A stretch of DNA of 64,000 nucleotides from Mycobacteriales bacterium (GTDB lineage Bacteria > Actinomycetota > Actinomycetes > BP-191): assembly GCA_035714365.1 (NCBI GenBank), contig DASTMB010000037.1, positions 1 through 64,000 on the forward strand. Direction: 5' to 3'. Shown piece by piece: positions 1-7,973 of this stretch (positions within the stretch are counted from its first letter, which is position 1; each line of letters starts with the position of its first letter). The translations under genes and the position numbers were made by a program. The notes beneath the pieces were generated by a model, which was given only the letters and a program-made list of their open reading frames with translations, was not told the origin of the DNA and did no database searches.

Positions 1-594
1 GTCGCGGTCGGTGCGACCGCGGTCAGGGTGACGGCGACGGCGGTGACGCCGGTGGCCGGGACGCCGGCGGTGCCGGCGACCGGGAAGTGGATGGTGGCGC
101 CGGGACCTGCGGCGTGGCCGACGCCGCCGAGGCTGGTACGGGTGTCGAGCACCCGCCGCGGCGCCACCGGCACCCAGGTCGTGCCGGCGGTGGTGGTGCC
201 GGCGGTGGCGTAGTAGCCGATGAGGTCGGCGACGACGTGGGTGGTGCCGGCGCTGTTGTAGACGGCGGCGTGGTTGCCGGTGCCGGGTCGGACGACGACG
301 AGCGTGGTGGTGTTCTGACGGGCGGTGAAGCTCAGCGACGCGACCGCTGGGCGGGCCGATCCCCAGGGGTGCGCGACGAGGCCGCCGGTCGCGGTCGGTG
401 CGACCGCGGTCAGGGTGACGGCGACGGCGGTGACGCCGGTGGCCGGGACGCCGGCGGTGCCGGCGACCGGGAAGTGGATGGTGGCGCCGGGACCTGCGGC
501 GTGGCCGACGCCGCCGAGGCTGGTGCGCGTGTCGAGCACCCGCCGCGGCGCCACCGGAACCCAGGTCGTGCCGGCGATAGTGGTGCCGGCGGCG
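1..594. repeat. 387-bp tandem coding repeat, two partial copies
   Basis: Bases 1 to about 206 recur at 388 to about 594 with only a handful of differences, a period of exactly 387 bases (129 codons). The repeat lies inside the secreted protein gene and keeps the reading frame. The near identity suggests recent duplication or gene conversion, and the array may continue beyond the left edge. Confidence 0.85.
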
Positions 595-719
595 CCAGCC
601 ACGCTTGGCGACGTCGCCGCAACTCGCATCGCCCTCGGGGGTGACCAGCCGTATGCGGTGGTTGTGGCCGTGACGACGGCCGCCACGGCGACTGCGATTA
701 TTCCGGTGGCGCGCGGCAT
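1..719 (-). CDS. Secreted repeat protein, N-terminal 239 codons (C-terminus lies beyond the left edge)
   Basis: The gene reads leftwards from an ATG at 719, with a strong GGAGG 7-8 bases upstream, and stays open to base 1. Residues 1-24 form a signal peptide (hydrophobic AVAVAAVVTATTTAYG), so the protein is exported. From residue 52 it has a repeated unit of about 129 residues containing WVPVAPRRVLDTR, a GVPATGVTAVAVTLTAV stretch and a VVADLIGYY end; RVLDTR recurs at 60-65 and 189-194. This unit is familiar in actinobacterial cell-wall and surface proteins, often attached to hydrolase domains, but its function is not established. The repeats are almost identical at DNA level, suggesting recent duplication. 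Any catalytic domain would be outside the window. Confidence 0.8.
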   Translation of the reverse strand, partial: MPRATGIIAVAVAAVVTATTTAYGWSPPRAMRVAATSPSVAGAAGTTIAGTTWVPVAPRRVLDTRTSLGGVGHAAGPGATIHFPVAGTAGVPATGVTAVAVTLTAVAPTATGGLVAHPWGSARPAVASLSFTARQNTTTLVVVRPGTGNHAAVYNSAGTTHVVADLIGYYATAGTTTAGTTWVPVAPRRVLDTRTSLGGVGHAAGPGATIHFPVAGTAGVPATGVTAVAVTLTAVAPTA

Positions 720-771
720 CCCGGCCTCCTCCTGCGGATGTCGCTGACCGTGCCACCTCTCCCCGTGCACA

Positions 772-830
772 TCAGGTCTACCTCCTCCTGGAGGGTGAGA
801 ACGTCACCCTCCAGGAGGAGGTAGACCTGA
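772..830. repeat. Perfect 27-bp inverted repeat with 5-base loop
   Basis: The arms 772-798 and 804-830 are perfect reverse complements around the loop GAACG. Each arm contains a purine-rich AGGAGGAGG or its complement. It lies 52 bases upstream of the secreted protein start. There is no T-run, but such a strong hairpin could act as a transcription barrier between the mobile element and the flanking gene. It could also be a recombination or regulatory site. The function is not known. Confidence 0.85.
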
Positions 831-1000
831 GTCGCGCACCCTGCTGCCTCACGCGCGCGCTGCGATCACAACGAATGCGACTACTCATCGCTGCACCACG
901 ACAGCAAGTGCCTGTTTGAGGGCGCGCGGGTCAACAAGCACTCGGTGCACCTCAACGTGCCGGTTCCGGTGATCGGCGGTCGGCTCCCATCGGGGCGTGT
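831..1000 (+). other. Possible coding remnant in the element border
   Basis: One plus-strand frame from a stop at 828 reads through without a plausible start codon. From 861 to about 974 it has the strongly G/C-biased third positions of coding DNA and gives a Cys/His-rich peptide beginning CDHNECDYSSLHHDSKC. It continues open to a stop at 1103, beneath the end of the neighbouring minus-strand gene. I take it as a fragment of a broken gene at the element junction. It could also be chance. No function is assigned. Together with the two hairpins it fills the 341-base gap at 720-1060. Confidence 0.3.
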
Positions 1001-1017
1001 CGTGGTCGTTGGTGCCG

Positions 1018-1054
1018 GCCACGGTCCGGGCCGGGTTGTGGCCCGGACCGTGGC
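1018..1054 (-). terminator. Hairpin at the end of the long minus-strand operon
   Basis: A perfect 15-bp stem (1018-1032 with 1040-1054) and 7-base loop lie 7 bases downstream of the last gene of the minus-strand operon. There is no U-tract on that strand, which is common for actinobacterial terminators. On the plus strand it is followed by TTGTTCT, so it may work in both directions. Confidence 0.65.
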
Positions 1055-1060
1055 TTGTTC

Positions 1061-1654
1061 TCAGACGGCGCTGCGGACTTTCTCCGTCAGCATGGAAACG
1101 TAGCCCTCAGCCTTCGTGACGGTCGTTCGGGCCGCTGCAACATCGGCGTGGTATTGGAGGACGGCGCCGACCCGTTCAAGGGGATCGCCGCCGGCGAGGA
1201 CCTCATTGAGCAGTTCCTCACCGCGCGTGACAAGCGTGGCGAGGTTGCTGGTGCGACGAGTGCGGGGACTACGCTCACGGGTCGGCGCAGGTGGCGCAGG
1301 CTCGGGGTCGGGCTCGATCGGTAGATCGGTCGCGGCGCGAAACGCCTGTTCCAGATTCCATCCGATCGTGTACGCGTCGTTCCGTTCGTACGCGTCGTCG
1401 AACGCCTGGGGGTCGATGTCGAACGCCCTGCTGGCGTGTGGCTGGTAGCCCTTGGACCGCTTCTGCCGCCGCTTCTTCGCGGCGATCTCCATGGCGGGAG
1501 TCCCGCCGATCTGGAAGCGGCCGTAGGTGCCGATCCGGCCGTGCTGGAAGACTGCGACCGCCTCGTCGCCGCGGTCGACGACGTAGGTCCGGTAGAACTT
1601 GTTGCTCGTCCCGGTGGTGCAGCGCAGCTCCTGGGCACTGACCTGGTAGGTCAT
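1061..1654 (-). CDS. WGR-domain protein
   Basis: This 197-residue protein starts at the ATG that overlaps the preceding stop codon (ATGA). Residues 17-50 resemble a WGR domain: FYRTYVV at 20-26 and HGRIGTYGRF at 38-47, matching the Gly-Arg-Ile-Gly-Thr core although the first Trp is not conserved. WGR domains occur in PARPs, in bacterial proteins next to MoxR/VWA genes and in DNA-end-binding contexts. A Pro/Glu-rich linker around 115-135 leads to a helical C-terminal part. It is the last gene of the operon, close to the MoxR-VWA pair, so it may work with them. The precise role is unknown. Confidence 0.6.
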   Translation of the reverse strand: MTYQVSAQELRCTTGTSNKFYRTYVVDRGDEAVAVFQHGRIGTYGRFQIGGTPAMEIAAKKRRQKRSKGYQPHASRAFDIDPQAFDDAYERNDAYTIGWNLEQAFRAATDLPIEPDPEPAPPAPTRERSPRTRRTSNLATLVTRGEELLNEVLAGGDPLERVGAVLQYHADVAAARTTVTKAEGYVSMLTEKVRSAV

Positions 1655-2619
1655 GCGACCACCGTCGTCCGGGCGCGCATGTCGCACAGGGCGTTGATCG
1701 CCAGCTCGAGCGCCGCGGTGGCGCGCCCTTCGGCCTGGCCGAGGATCTGGGTGAACTCCCGGGTGCGGTCAACGACGTCGTCGTACTGGGCCCGGAGCTG
1801 CTGGTAGACGGTCGCGGAGATCGTGCCGGTGCCTCGGGCGGCCCGATCGTTCTCCTCGGCGATGCGCCGTACCAAGCCGGTGATGGTCGTCTCGACCTCG
1901 TCTGCGAACGCCTGGCCGATCATGCGTCGCTGCTTACCGGTGTCGACGAGAGGAAGCGAGTGCAGCATCGACGCCGTGGAGAAGCGGCCGACGAGCGTTT
2001 CGAGTTGGCCGAGGGCTTCGTGGCGGGAGACGTGGACGAAGTAGACACCGCCTGACGGACGGACCGCGACCGCCCGCAGCGAGAGCAGGTACGAGCGGAC
2101 GACCGCGCGCAGCGCCTGCGCTTGTAGATGCGTGCTCATCGTCGTGTACCGGTTGCGGATCGAGTGGCACAGCGTCTCGGCGTGCGGCTGCTCGTCTGCG
2201 GAGAGTGCGGCGAGGTCGAGGTCGAGCTCGACGCGGGCGGGATTGCGGTGGAAGACCGCGTCGCCGACGTTGTCGTACGCCAGCCGGCGGCCTTGCGGGT
2301 CGCAGGTCTCGCGCATGATGTGGCGGGCGACCTCGTCGTGGGTGCTGGCGACCTCGCGCACCATCAGCGTCGCACGTCGCCCACCCGGCAGCGGGTACAC
2401 GGCGGTGGCATCAGTGCTCGCGGCGCGGAACGCGTCGACCGGCTTGATCGGGTGCGGGAGATGGGCGGGGTCGAGCTTCAGCTCGTCGAACCAGTCGACA
2501 AGCTGGTCACGGGTGACGGCGCTCGCCGCGACGGTGTACCAGGTGATCGAGCCGATGAACCGGTCGGCGGGCAGGTCGGCGATCTGCTCGCGGTAGTCGT
2601 CGAGGACAGTGACAGTCAC
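1651..2619 (-). CDS. Element protein of unknown function (DUF6744-like, tentative)
   Basis: A 322-residue soluble protein of mixed alpha/beta character with a long helical C-terminal half (about 195-315). It has no signal peptide, membrane segment or catalytic motif that I recognise. The N-terminus, with SITWYTVAASAVTRDQL near 24-40, and the overall length recall DUF6744 proteins of actinobacterial plasmids and phages. This assignment is from memory of the family and is tentative. It is coupled to the WGR gene by an ATGA overlap and lies 84 bases after the VWA gene, so it probably belongs to the same functional group. Confidence 0.55.
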   Translation of the reverse strand: MTVTVLDDYREQIADLPADRFIGSITWYTVAASAVTRDQLVDWFDELKLDPAHLPHPIKPVDAFRAASTDATAVYPLPGGRRATLMVREVASTHDEVARHIMRETCDPQGRRLAYDNVGDAVFHRNPARVELDLDLAALSADEQPHAETLCHSIRNRYTTMSTHLQAQALRAVVRSYLLSLRAVAVRPSGGVYFVHVSRHEALGQLETLVGRFSTASMLHSLPLVDTGKQRRMIGQAFADEVETTITGLVRRIAEENDRAARGTGTISATVYQQLRAQYDDVVDRTREFTQILGQAEGRATAALELAINALCDMRARTTVVA

Positions 2620-2703
2620 GGCGCTCCTTTCAGTTTCGAGGCTCAGCCGGCGGCGCGGTCGGGCCGCGTCGCGAGCAGGCGTGGACTTGGACCGGCGACG
2701 GGG

Positions 2704-4311
2704 TCAGACCATCCGGAAGATGTCGGCGACCCGGGCCGGGTCGGCGAACTCGGTGATGGAACGGACGTTGTCCGACAGCGCGTGCAGTGGTCCGCCGACG
2801 GCGCAGCCGACGGCGATGCCGAACAGCCGGAACCCGAGCCGGTGCTTGGCGGCGAGGAATCCGCGCTGCCAGTCGGAGGTGACGGCGCAGTCGTCGTCGG
2901 TGATGAACACGACGTCGGCCGCCTTCCGGCCGGTAACCGTGAACTCCTCGTCGAGGATCTGGGCAGCGAGGTCGAGGGGGACCATGAAGTCGGTGCCGCC
3001 GTTGAAGAAGGTCTCGACGAAACCGAGCACGTCCTCGATGGGGCCGCGGCCGGCGGGGAACCGGTACACCTGCTGCTCGTTGGCGCTGGAGAACAGGACG
3101 GCGACGAAGTCGCGGCCGGCGGCGCGCGCCTGGTCGAGCAGGGCGAGGGCGAACGCCTTGGCCCACGCCTCCCGCGTCACTCCTGCCGTGTCCCTGATTG
3201 TCATGGACCCTGAGGTGTCGACGCAGCACACGATCGCGCCCTGACCGACCCGCTCAGTGCCCTGGTGGGCGTAAGTGAGGACCTGACCTTCGACGAGGCG
3301 GGCGAGCAGGCTGCGTCGCAGGTGCGGGTTGGCGAGCGCCGCAAGTTCGGAGCCGACCATGTCCGGTAGCCGATCGGAGAGGGTGACACCGATGACCTCG
3401 TCACGGCCGTAGACAACCTTGCGGGCCCGTTCGCCGGCGGCCATGAGCCGGAACCGGCCGAGCAGCTTGCGGAACTCTGCGATGCGGTTGCGTCGCAGCG
3501 CGGCGACGAGCGCAGCACGTTCGGCGTACGGGAGCTTCTGCACGACGCCCGGCTCGACGCCCCACGCGCGCAGGAGCTCGGCTTCGTCGGTGAGGGCATC
3601 TGCGGCGTCGGTCACAGCCTGCTCTACGGGTTTGCGCGCGGCCGCGGCGAAAGCGGCGCGGGCCTCGTCAGCGTCCTGCCGGGCCTGGTCGGACTCCTTC
3701 TGCGCCTGACCGGCCGCGGTGGCGGCTTGGGCGAGCGCGTCCGCAGCCTGCTGCTGTGCCTCGGTCAGCGGGCCTTCCCCGTCGTAGTCGCCGAGGGCAG
3801 CGGATGCCGCGTCCAGGCACGCTTGCAGCGCCTGTTCGGCGGCGGTCCGGCCGTCCTCGGCGCGGCGTTCGGCCTGCATGGCTTCCGCGGTCTCCGGCTG
3901 GCTGTCGAGGACCTCGCGGACCTGCTCACTGACGCCGAGCGCGGCCATCGCCGCGCCGTAACCGTCGTGACGGGTGTACGCGCGCAGCCGCTGCGCGTCG
4001 GGGCTGGTGGCGATGTGCTCGGCGACGGCGTGGTTGCCGTGGCAGCGCGGGTCCATCTCCGGGAGAGCTCGGAGCTGCGGGTCGGCCTTGTAGAACTGCA
4101 GCACGGTGTCGCGGACGAGGTCGGGAGCGAAGTCGTGGTGCAGCGCAAGCTCGTCGGTGAAGCGGCGCAGCGCGGGAAGGCCGTCGGCGAGCTCGTCGAA
4201 GACGGCGGCGTCGAATCGGTCGTGGCGTACCGCGTCGGTCGCGGTGCCCTGCGGTGGCCGTGCGCTAAGCAGCGCCCGGCCCTTGGCGAGCAGGTCAGTG
4301 AGGAAGCCCAT
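2704..4311 (-). CDS. VWA-domain protein, partner of the MoxR ATPase (ViaA-like)
   Basis: A 535-residue cytoplasmic protein. The C-terminal third is a von Willebrand A domain with an intact metal-ion-dependent adhesion site: DTSGSM near 365-370, GGTD near 438-441 and ITDDD near 470-474. The N-terminal two thirds are helical with an Ala/Glu-rich coiled segment around 150-230. The start codon overlaps the stop of the MoxR gene (TGATG), so the two are translated together. In the RavA-ViaA and MoxR-VWA families the VWA protein serves as adaptor for the AAA ring, directing it to a substrate that is remodelled or loaded with a cofactor. The substrate here is unknown. Confidence 0.85.
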   Translation of the reverse strand: MGFLTDLLAKGRALLSARPPQGTATDAVRHDRFDAAVFDELADGLPALRRFTDELALHHDFAPDLVRDTVLQFYKADPQLRALPEMDPRCHGNHAVAEHIATSPDAQRLRAYTRHDGYGAAMAALGVSEQVREVLDSQPETAEAMQAERRAEDGRTAAEQALQACLDAASAALGDYDGEGPLTEAQQQAADALAQAATAAGQAQKESDQARQDADEARAAFAAAARKPVEQAVTDAADALTDEAELLRAWGVEPGVVQKLPYAERAALVAALRRNRIAEFRKLLGRFRLMAAGERARKVVYGRDEVIGVTLSDRLPDMVGSELAALANPHLRRSLLARLVEGQVLTYAHQGTERVGQGAIVCCVDTSGSMTIRDTAGVTREAWAKAFALALLDQARAAGRDFVAVLFSSANEQQVYRFPAGRGPIEDVLGFVETFFNGGTDFMVPLDLAAQILDEEFTVTGRKAADVVFITDDDCAVTSDWQRGFLAAKHRLGFRLFGIAVGCAVGGPLHALSDNVRSITEFADPARVADIFRMV

Positions 4312-5468
4312 CAGGCCGCCGACCCGGCGCCGAGCACCTCATTGAACAGCCGCAGCTTGATGTTCCGCGCCCGCGCGACGACCTCGTCGAGCTTCGACGT
4401 CGACCGCCCGTCTGCCTGCGCCTGCTCGGCCAGGGTCTTCGCTCGCTGCTCGATCTCGCCGGCCTTGAACTGGGCCTCGATGGCGTAGCTGGTGCGCTTG
4501 TCGAGCGCTTCACCGGCGCGAGCGGCGAGCTCGGTCTCGATGTCGTCGAGCTGGCGGGACATCTCGACGGCCTCGCGGTTCGCCGGGCTGGTCTTGGCGA
4601 GTACCTGGCCTTCGACCACCGGCGCGTGCTCGATCGCAGTCCAGAGCACGTGCCGCAGCACCGGCAGGTCGTCGTCGTCGACCGCAGAACGGCCGTCGAG
4701 GTACGCCGACGCCTGCAAGAGGCGGACCGCCTGCTTCCACCGGCGGTCGGACGCCTGCACTCCATCGCCGGCGAGGCTGACCCGCAGTTCGAGCAGTGCG
4801 TCGCGGATGCCGGCCGGGACGGCGACCGTGGGCACCTCGCTGTCGATCGCGGCCTGGAGCTCGGCGAGGTCGATCGTGGTCCTGGCGGTCGCCGGCGACG
4901 TCCTGGTGGCCGTGTCGAGCAGGGTGGTGAAGCTGCCCGGCTCCTGCACGTAGTCGACGAAGACGTGGACGAGGAACCGGTCGCGGATGGCCGCGAGCTC
5001 CGGTTCGAGCAGCTCGTTCGATGCGCCGATGAAGCTGATGAGCGGCAGCGTCATCGGCGTGGAGTTGTGGTGGTACACCCGCTCGTTCAGCGCGGTGAGC
5101 AGCGGGTTGAGGACCGTGGGGCCGGCCTTGCCGATCTCGTCGCCGAATGCGATGTGCGCGGTCGGCAGGTAGCCGTCGACGTTGCGGTGCCAGACGCCGG
5201 TGGCCTCGAACGCCTTGAGGTCGATCGGGCCGAACACGAACTCGGGTGGGAGTAGCCGGTCCAGCAGCGTTTCCCAGTAGCGGGCGCCGTCGAAACGGCC
5301 GGTCAGCGCGCGGACCAGCGCCGACTTCCCGGTGCCGGGAGGGCCGTAGAGGATGGCGTGCTGCTTGGCGAGCACGGTGACCATCAGCGTCTCGAGGACG
5401 TCGCGCCGTTCGAGGAACTCGCCGGCGAGCTCGCCGATGATGGCGCGGCAGCGGTCAGCAACGGGCAT
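4311..5468 (-). CDS. MoxR/RavA-type AAA+ ATPase
   Basis: This 385-residue protein starts at an ATG preceded by GGAGG. It has Walker A GPPGTGKS at 42-49, a Walker B-like AFGDEIGKA near 107-115, sensor 1 GASNE at 148-152 and the arginines of IRDRF just after it. Between Walker A and B lies the MoxR-type insert. The C-terminal lid and helical tail cover about 220-385. MoxR proteins form hexamers that use ATP to remodel partner proteins together with VWA-domain adaptors, and one follows directly here. MoxR-VWA pairs occur in chromosomal stress loci and in mobile elements. The target is unknown. Confidence 0.88.
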   Translation of the reverse strand: MPVADRCRAIIGELAGEFLERRDVLETLMVTVLAKQHAILYGPPGTGKSALVRALTGRFDGARYWETLLDRLLPPEFVFGPIDLKAFEATGVWHRNVDGYLPTAHIAFGDEIGKAGPTVLNPLLTALNERVYHHNSTPMTLPLISFIGASNELLEPELAAIRDRFLVHVFVDYVQEPGSFTTLLDTATRTSPATARTTIDLAELQAAIDSEVPTVAVPAGIRDALLELRVSLAGDGVQASDRRWKQAVRLLQASAYLDGRSAVDDDDLPVLRHVLWTAIEHAPVVEGQVLAKTSPANREAVEMSRQLDDIETELAARAGEALDKRTSYAIEAQFKAGEIEQRAKTLAEQAQADGRSTSKLDEVVARARNIKLRLFNEVLGAGSAA

Positions 5469-5524
5469 GGAGGAACCTCCGAAGCGTGGATGGGTGTGAA
5501 CGGCTCTGCGGGTGGCCGCGGCCG

Positions 5525-5992
5525 TCAGAGAACGGGGATGCCGAGCAGCGGCTGGGCGGCCGGCCGGGTGGTGCAGCCGCGCTGCCATGGGAATCGCCCG
5601 GCGGGGTCGGGCCAGACGAGTTGCACGGCGCTGATTGGCGGGCCGTCGCCGCGGTAGATCGCGTTGGCGATCGGCAACAGGCGGCTGTCGGCGACCGTGA
5701 CGAGGACGCAGGCGTAGGAGCGCAGCAGGTCGTCGATGCGCTGGCCGGCCACGAGCCGATTGCCGGCGCGAACGCGCTCGGCGAGCGTGTTGAGCTGCGA
5801 CTGTGCGACCGCCGGCGGGAGGCCGACGACGACGATCTCCGGGTGACCCCACTTGGCGAGGCCGACGGTGTAGCTGAACGGCGGGAACGTGACATCGCCG
5901 TGGGCATGCTGGACGGCCCATCCGTGCTGGTCGATCAGGCCGTTGACTTGGAGCAGGTAGTTCTGGACCTGTGCGGGCATGTCGCCGGTCAC
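5525..5992 (-). CDS. DUF4262-domain protein
   Basis: A 155-residue protein matching the DUF4262 pattern: GWAVQHAHGD near 24-33, FSYTVGL near 39-45, the PEIVVVGL strand near 51-58 and the C-terminal LVWPDPAGRFPW. These proteins occur widely in actinobacteria and their elements, and no activity is established. The GTG at 5992 overlaps the preceding stop (GTGA), so I prefer it to the ATG at 5980. Confidence 0.8.
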   Translation of the reverse strand: MTGDMPAQVQNYLLQVNGLIDQHGWAVQHAHGDVTFPPFSYTVGLAKWGHPEIVVVGLPPAVAQSQLNTLAERVRAGNRLVAGQRIDDLLRSYACVLVTVADSRLLPIANAIYRGDGPPISAVQLVWPDPAGRFPWQRGCTTRPAAQPLLGIPVL

Positions 5993-6219
5993 CGCTCGTC
6001 CACGACGGCGCCGCGCGGGTGTACGTCGACCTGGCCGTCGAAGATGACCGGCGCGTCCGTCGCAAGGGACGCGTAGACCCGCAAGCGTGCGGTCCCGTCG
6101 GCGAAGTCGATGTCGTAGATCTCAACGAGCGCGCAGTCACGGATCCGGACTGCGACGTCGCCCCCGCCGTACCAGGCCAGCTCGACGTCGTCGACGTCGA
6201 GCGCACGTTCGGTGGTCAT
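5989..6219 (-). CDS. Small hypothetical element protein
   Basis: A 76-residue acidic protein starting MTTERALDVDDVEL at the ATG 6219, seven bases after the previous stop. It is predicted to be mainly beta strand, has no cysteine cluster or membrane segment, and resembles no family I know. Longer upstream extensions would overlap the previous gene and are rejected. Coupled to the DUF4262 gene by a GTGA overlap. Confidence 0.6.
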   Translation of the reverse strand: MTTERALDVDDVELAWYGGGDVAVRIRDCALVEIYDIDFADGTARLRVYASLATDAPVIFDGQVDVHPRGAVVDER

Positions 6220-6226
6220 CGGCCGT

Positions 6227-6442
6227 TCACGCGGTACGTGAGTCACGCCACGCGTCGATCGCGGCGTCGGGGTCGAAGCAGTCGCGGTCGCGGCAGTACG
6301 CGGCGTGACACGCATGGTGCGACACACCGTCGGGGCAGCCGGTAATGGTGTCGTCGGGCTGGTGCTGCGGGCAGGCCGGGTCGGTGCAGTAGTAGCAGGC
6401 GACCGCGTCCGGGCAGCCTGGCGGGCACGTGAGACCGGTCAT
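6227..6442 (-). CDS. Small cysteine-rich protein, probably zinc-binding
   Basis: A 71-residue protein with nine cysteines and several histidines in a spaced pattern (CPPGC, CYYC, CPQHQ, CHAAYC, CFDPDA). This points to one or two zinc-binding knuckles in a cytoplasmic protein. It starts at an ATG overlapping the stop of the upstream gene (ATGA). The pattern fits small element-encoded Zn proteins that bind nucleic acid or another protein. No specific family is recognised. Confidence 0.65.
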   Translation of the reverse strand: MTGLTCPPGCPDAVACYYCTDPACPQHQPDDTITGCPDGVSHHACHAAYCRDRDCFDPDAAIDAWRDSRTA

Positions 6443-7104
6443 GCGGTGGCTCCGAGCAGCGACTCCGCGGCGAGGACGGCGAATCCCCGCTGCAAGAGCA
6501 GCAGCGTGGTCACCTGGTCCGCGAACGGCTGCGACATGCCATCGGCCTGCTGGACGGCGGTCGGTGCGCCCATCGCGTCGCGTAGCCGGTCGGGGATGCG
6601 GCCGGCGAGGGTGAACGGCGGCTGCTCGATGGCGAGCTGCTCGGCGCGCGAAGGCGTCCAGGTGACCGTGCGAGCTGTCTTGTCGATGTGGTACGGATCG
6701 GTCCACATGGCGAGCTGCCCGGCGCGGTTGGCCCAGGTGCTGACCATCGCGTTGGTGAGCAGCCCGAGGTCGCAGGCGCCTTCGGTGTCGCAGAGCCGCT
6801 GCATCTCCCCCGGCGCCCAAGGGCGGCCGGTACGCGGGTTCGTCCCCGAGTGGCTCAGGTGTGCGTCGGCGGAGAGGACGAGCTCGTCAGCCGCGTAGCC
6901 GACCGCGGCAGCCCCGATTGCGGACAGGCCGAGCGTCACGTCGAGTGCGGGCGCGGCGACGACCGCGAGCACCGTGCCGCCGCGGATCACGGTGAGATGC
7001 GGGTTGAGGTCTTCGTCGGGCTGGCAACGCGTCGCGGCGACGAGCTGCTCCTTGCGGGTGCGGATCTCCGCCGCGGTCGCGGCGAGATGGACAGGAATGG
7101 TCAT
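6439..7104 (-). CDS. Hypothetical element protein, 221 aa
   Basis: A soluble 221-residue protein starting at an ATG with GGAG nine bases upstream. The N-terminal region to about 60 may bind another macromolecule; residues 75-90 (AADELVLSADAHLSH) and 140-165 form regular secondary structure. A GTNPRTGRPWAPGEMQ segment near 92-107 is Pro/Gly-rich. No motif identifies an activity. It is followed by a coupled cysteine-rich protein, so the two may act together. Confidence 0.55.
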   Translation of the reverse strand: MTIPVHLAATAAEIRTRKEQLVAATRCQPDEDLNPHLTVIRGGTVLAVVAAPALDVTLGLSAIGAAAVGYAADELVLSADAHLSHSGTNPRTGRPWAPGEMQRLCDTEGACDLGLLTNAMVSTWANRAGQLAMWTDPYHIDKTARTVTWTPSRAEQLAIEQPPFTLAGRIPDRLRDAMGAPTAVQQADGMSQPFADQVTTLLLLQRGFAVLAAESLLGATA

Positions 7105-7166
7105 CAGAGCTCCTGGGGGATTGGAGAGGGCGCGCCGGCTTCGCCGGAACGGCCGTGGGGGTCGGG

Positions 7167-7973
7167 TCAGGCGGTGCGTGCTGCGGCGCCCGCGGGATGC
7201 GCATAGCGGGCCAGGCCGGCGGCGAGCCGATCGCGTTCGGCCTCGTGCATCTCGCCGGCGGTAGCGGTCAGGCCGTTGCCGCGGTGCAGCACGGTTACGT
7301 CATGCAGGTTCCAGGTCGCGGTGTTGATCGCGGCGATCGCGATGGCGACCGGGTCGGTGTCGATGCCGTACCAGCGGCAGGTGCGCGGGTCGCGACCGGC
7401 GCGGCGCATCGCGGTGGCGCCGGCCCAGAGCATGACGCCGCTACCGACCGCTGGGTCACAGATGCTCGTGTTCTCTTCCGGGTCGGTGAGCATCGCGATC
7501 ATCAGCGCGACATTCGGGGGTGTGTAGAACGCACCGGCGGCCGCGAGGCTTCGCCCTGACCGCAGCCGACCGTAGAGCGCGCCGAGCAGGTCCGGCCCGT
7601 ACGCCGCGTCATCACCGCAGTGCCGGTCGGGATCTGCGGACACGAGGATCTTGGCGATCTGCCCGACGGCCCGCTCGCTTGTCTCGGTGCCGGTCGCCTG
7701 CCGCAGCGGGTCGAGCAGAATGTCGTAGCGGCCCCACAAGTGCGGCGTCCGGGCGACACCACCGTCGATCAGCGTGACTGCGTCGGCGGCCGGCGTGCCG
7801 CTCGCGGCGAGCCGGTCGAGTGTCCGAACGGCATAGCCGTGCGGAGCGAGCATCACCGCGAGACCGACGATCGCGAGGACCGCTTCGGTTGGCCGGTCGA
7901 GGGGCACCGCAGCCTGCACGATGCTCTTCGCCAGCAGGTCAAGGTTCCGCGGCCCGCGGTGACTTCTGCTCAC
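7167..7973 (-). CDS. N6-adenine DNA methylase-like protein without the catalytic motif
   Basis: A 268-residue protein from a GTG that overlaps the previous stop (GTGA). It has a helical N-terminal part and then the start of an N6_Mtase fold: GAFYTPPNVALMIAML, the SAM-binding ICDPAVGSGVML and the GIDTDPVAIAIAAINT acidic loop that holds the SAM ribose. These are features of type I/HsdM-like enzymes. The gene ends about 40 residues later, before any [N/D]PP[F/Y/W] catalytic motif, so adenine methylation by this chain alone is unlikely. It may be a SAM-binding regulator or a decoy. Similar truncated forms are common in actinobacterial elements. Confidence 0.7.
   Translation of the reverse strand: MSRSHRGPRNLDLLAKSIVQAAVPLDRPTEAVLAIVGLAVMLAPHGYAVRTLDRLAASGTPAADAVTLIDGGVARTPHLWGRYDILLDPLRQATGTETSERAVGQIAKILVSADPDRHCGDDAAYGPDLLGALYGRLRSGRSLAAAGAFYTPPNVALMIAMLTDPEENTSICDPAVGSGVMLWAGATAMRRAGRDPRTCRWYGIDTDPVAIAIAAINTATWNLHDVTVLHRGNGLTATAGEMHEAERDRLAAGLARYAHPAGAAARTA

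Noticed and set aside
1-747. Plus-strand frames at the left edge (28-213, 87-644, 325-747)
   Set aside because: They are antisense to the repeat protein with signal peptide and RVLDTR motifs, which has a strong ribosome site.
772-830. CRISPR repeat
   Set aside because: Only one palindrome is present, with no spacers or repeats and no cas genes nearby.
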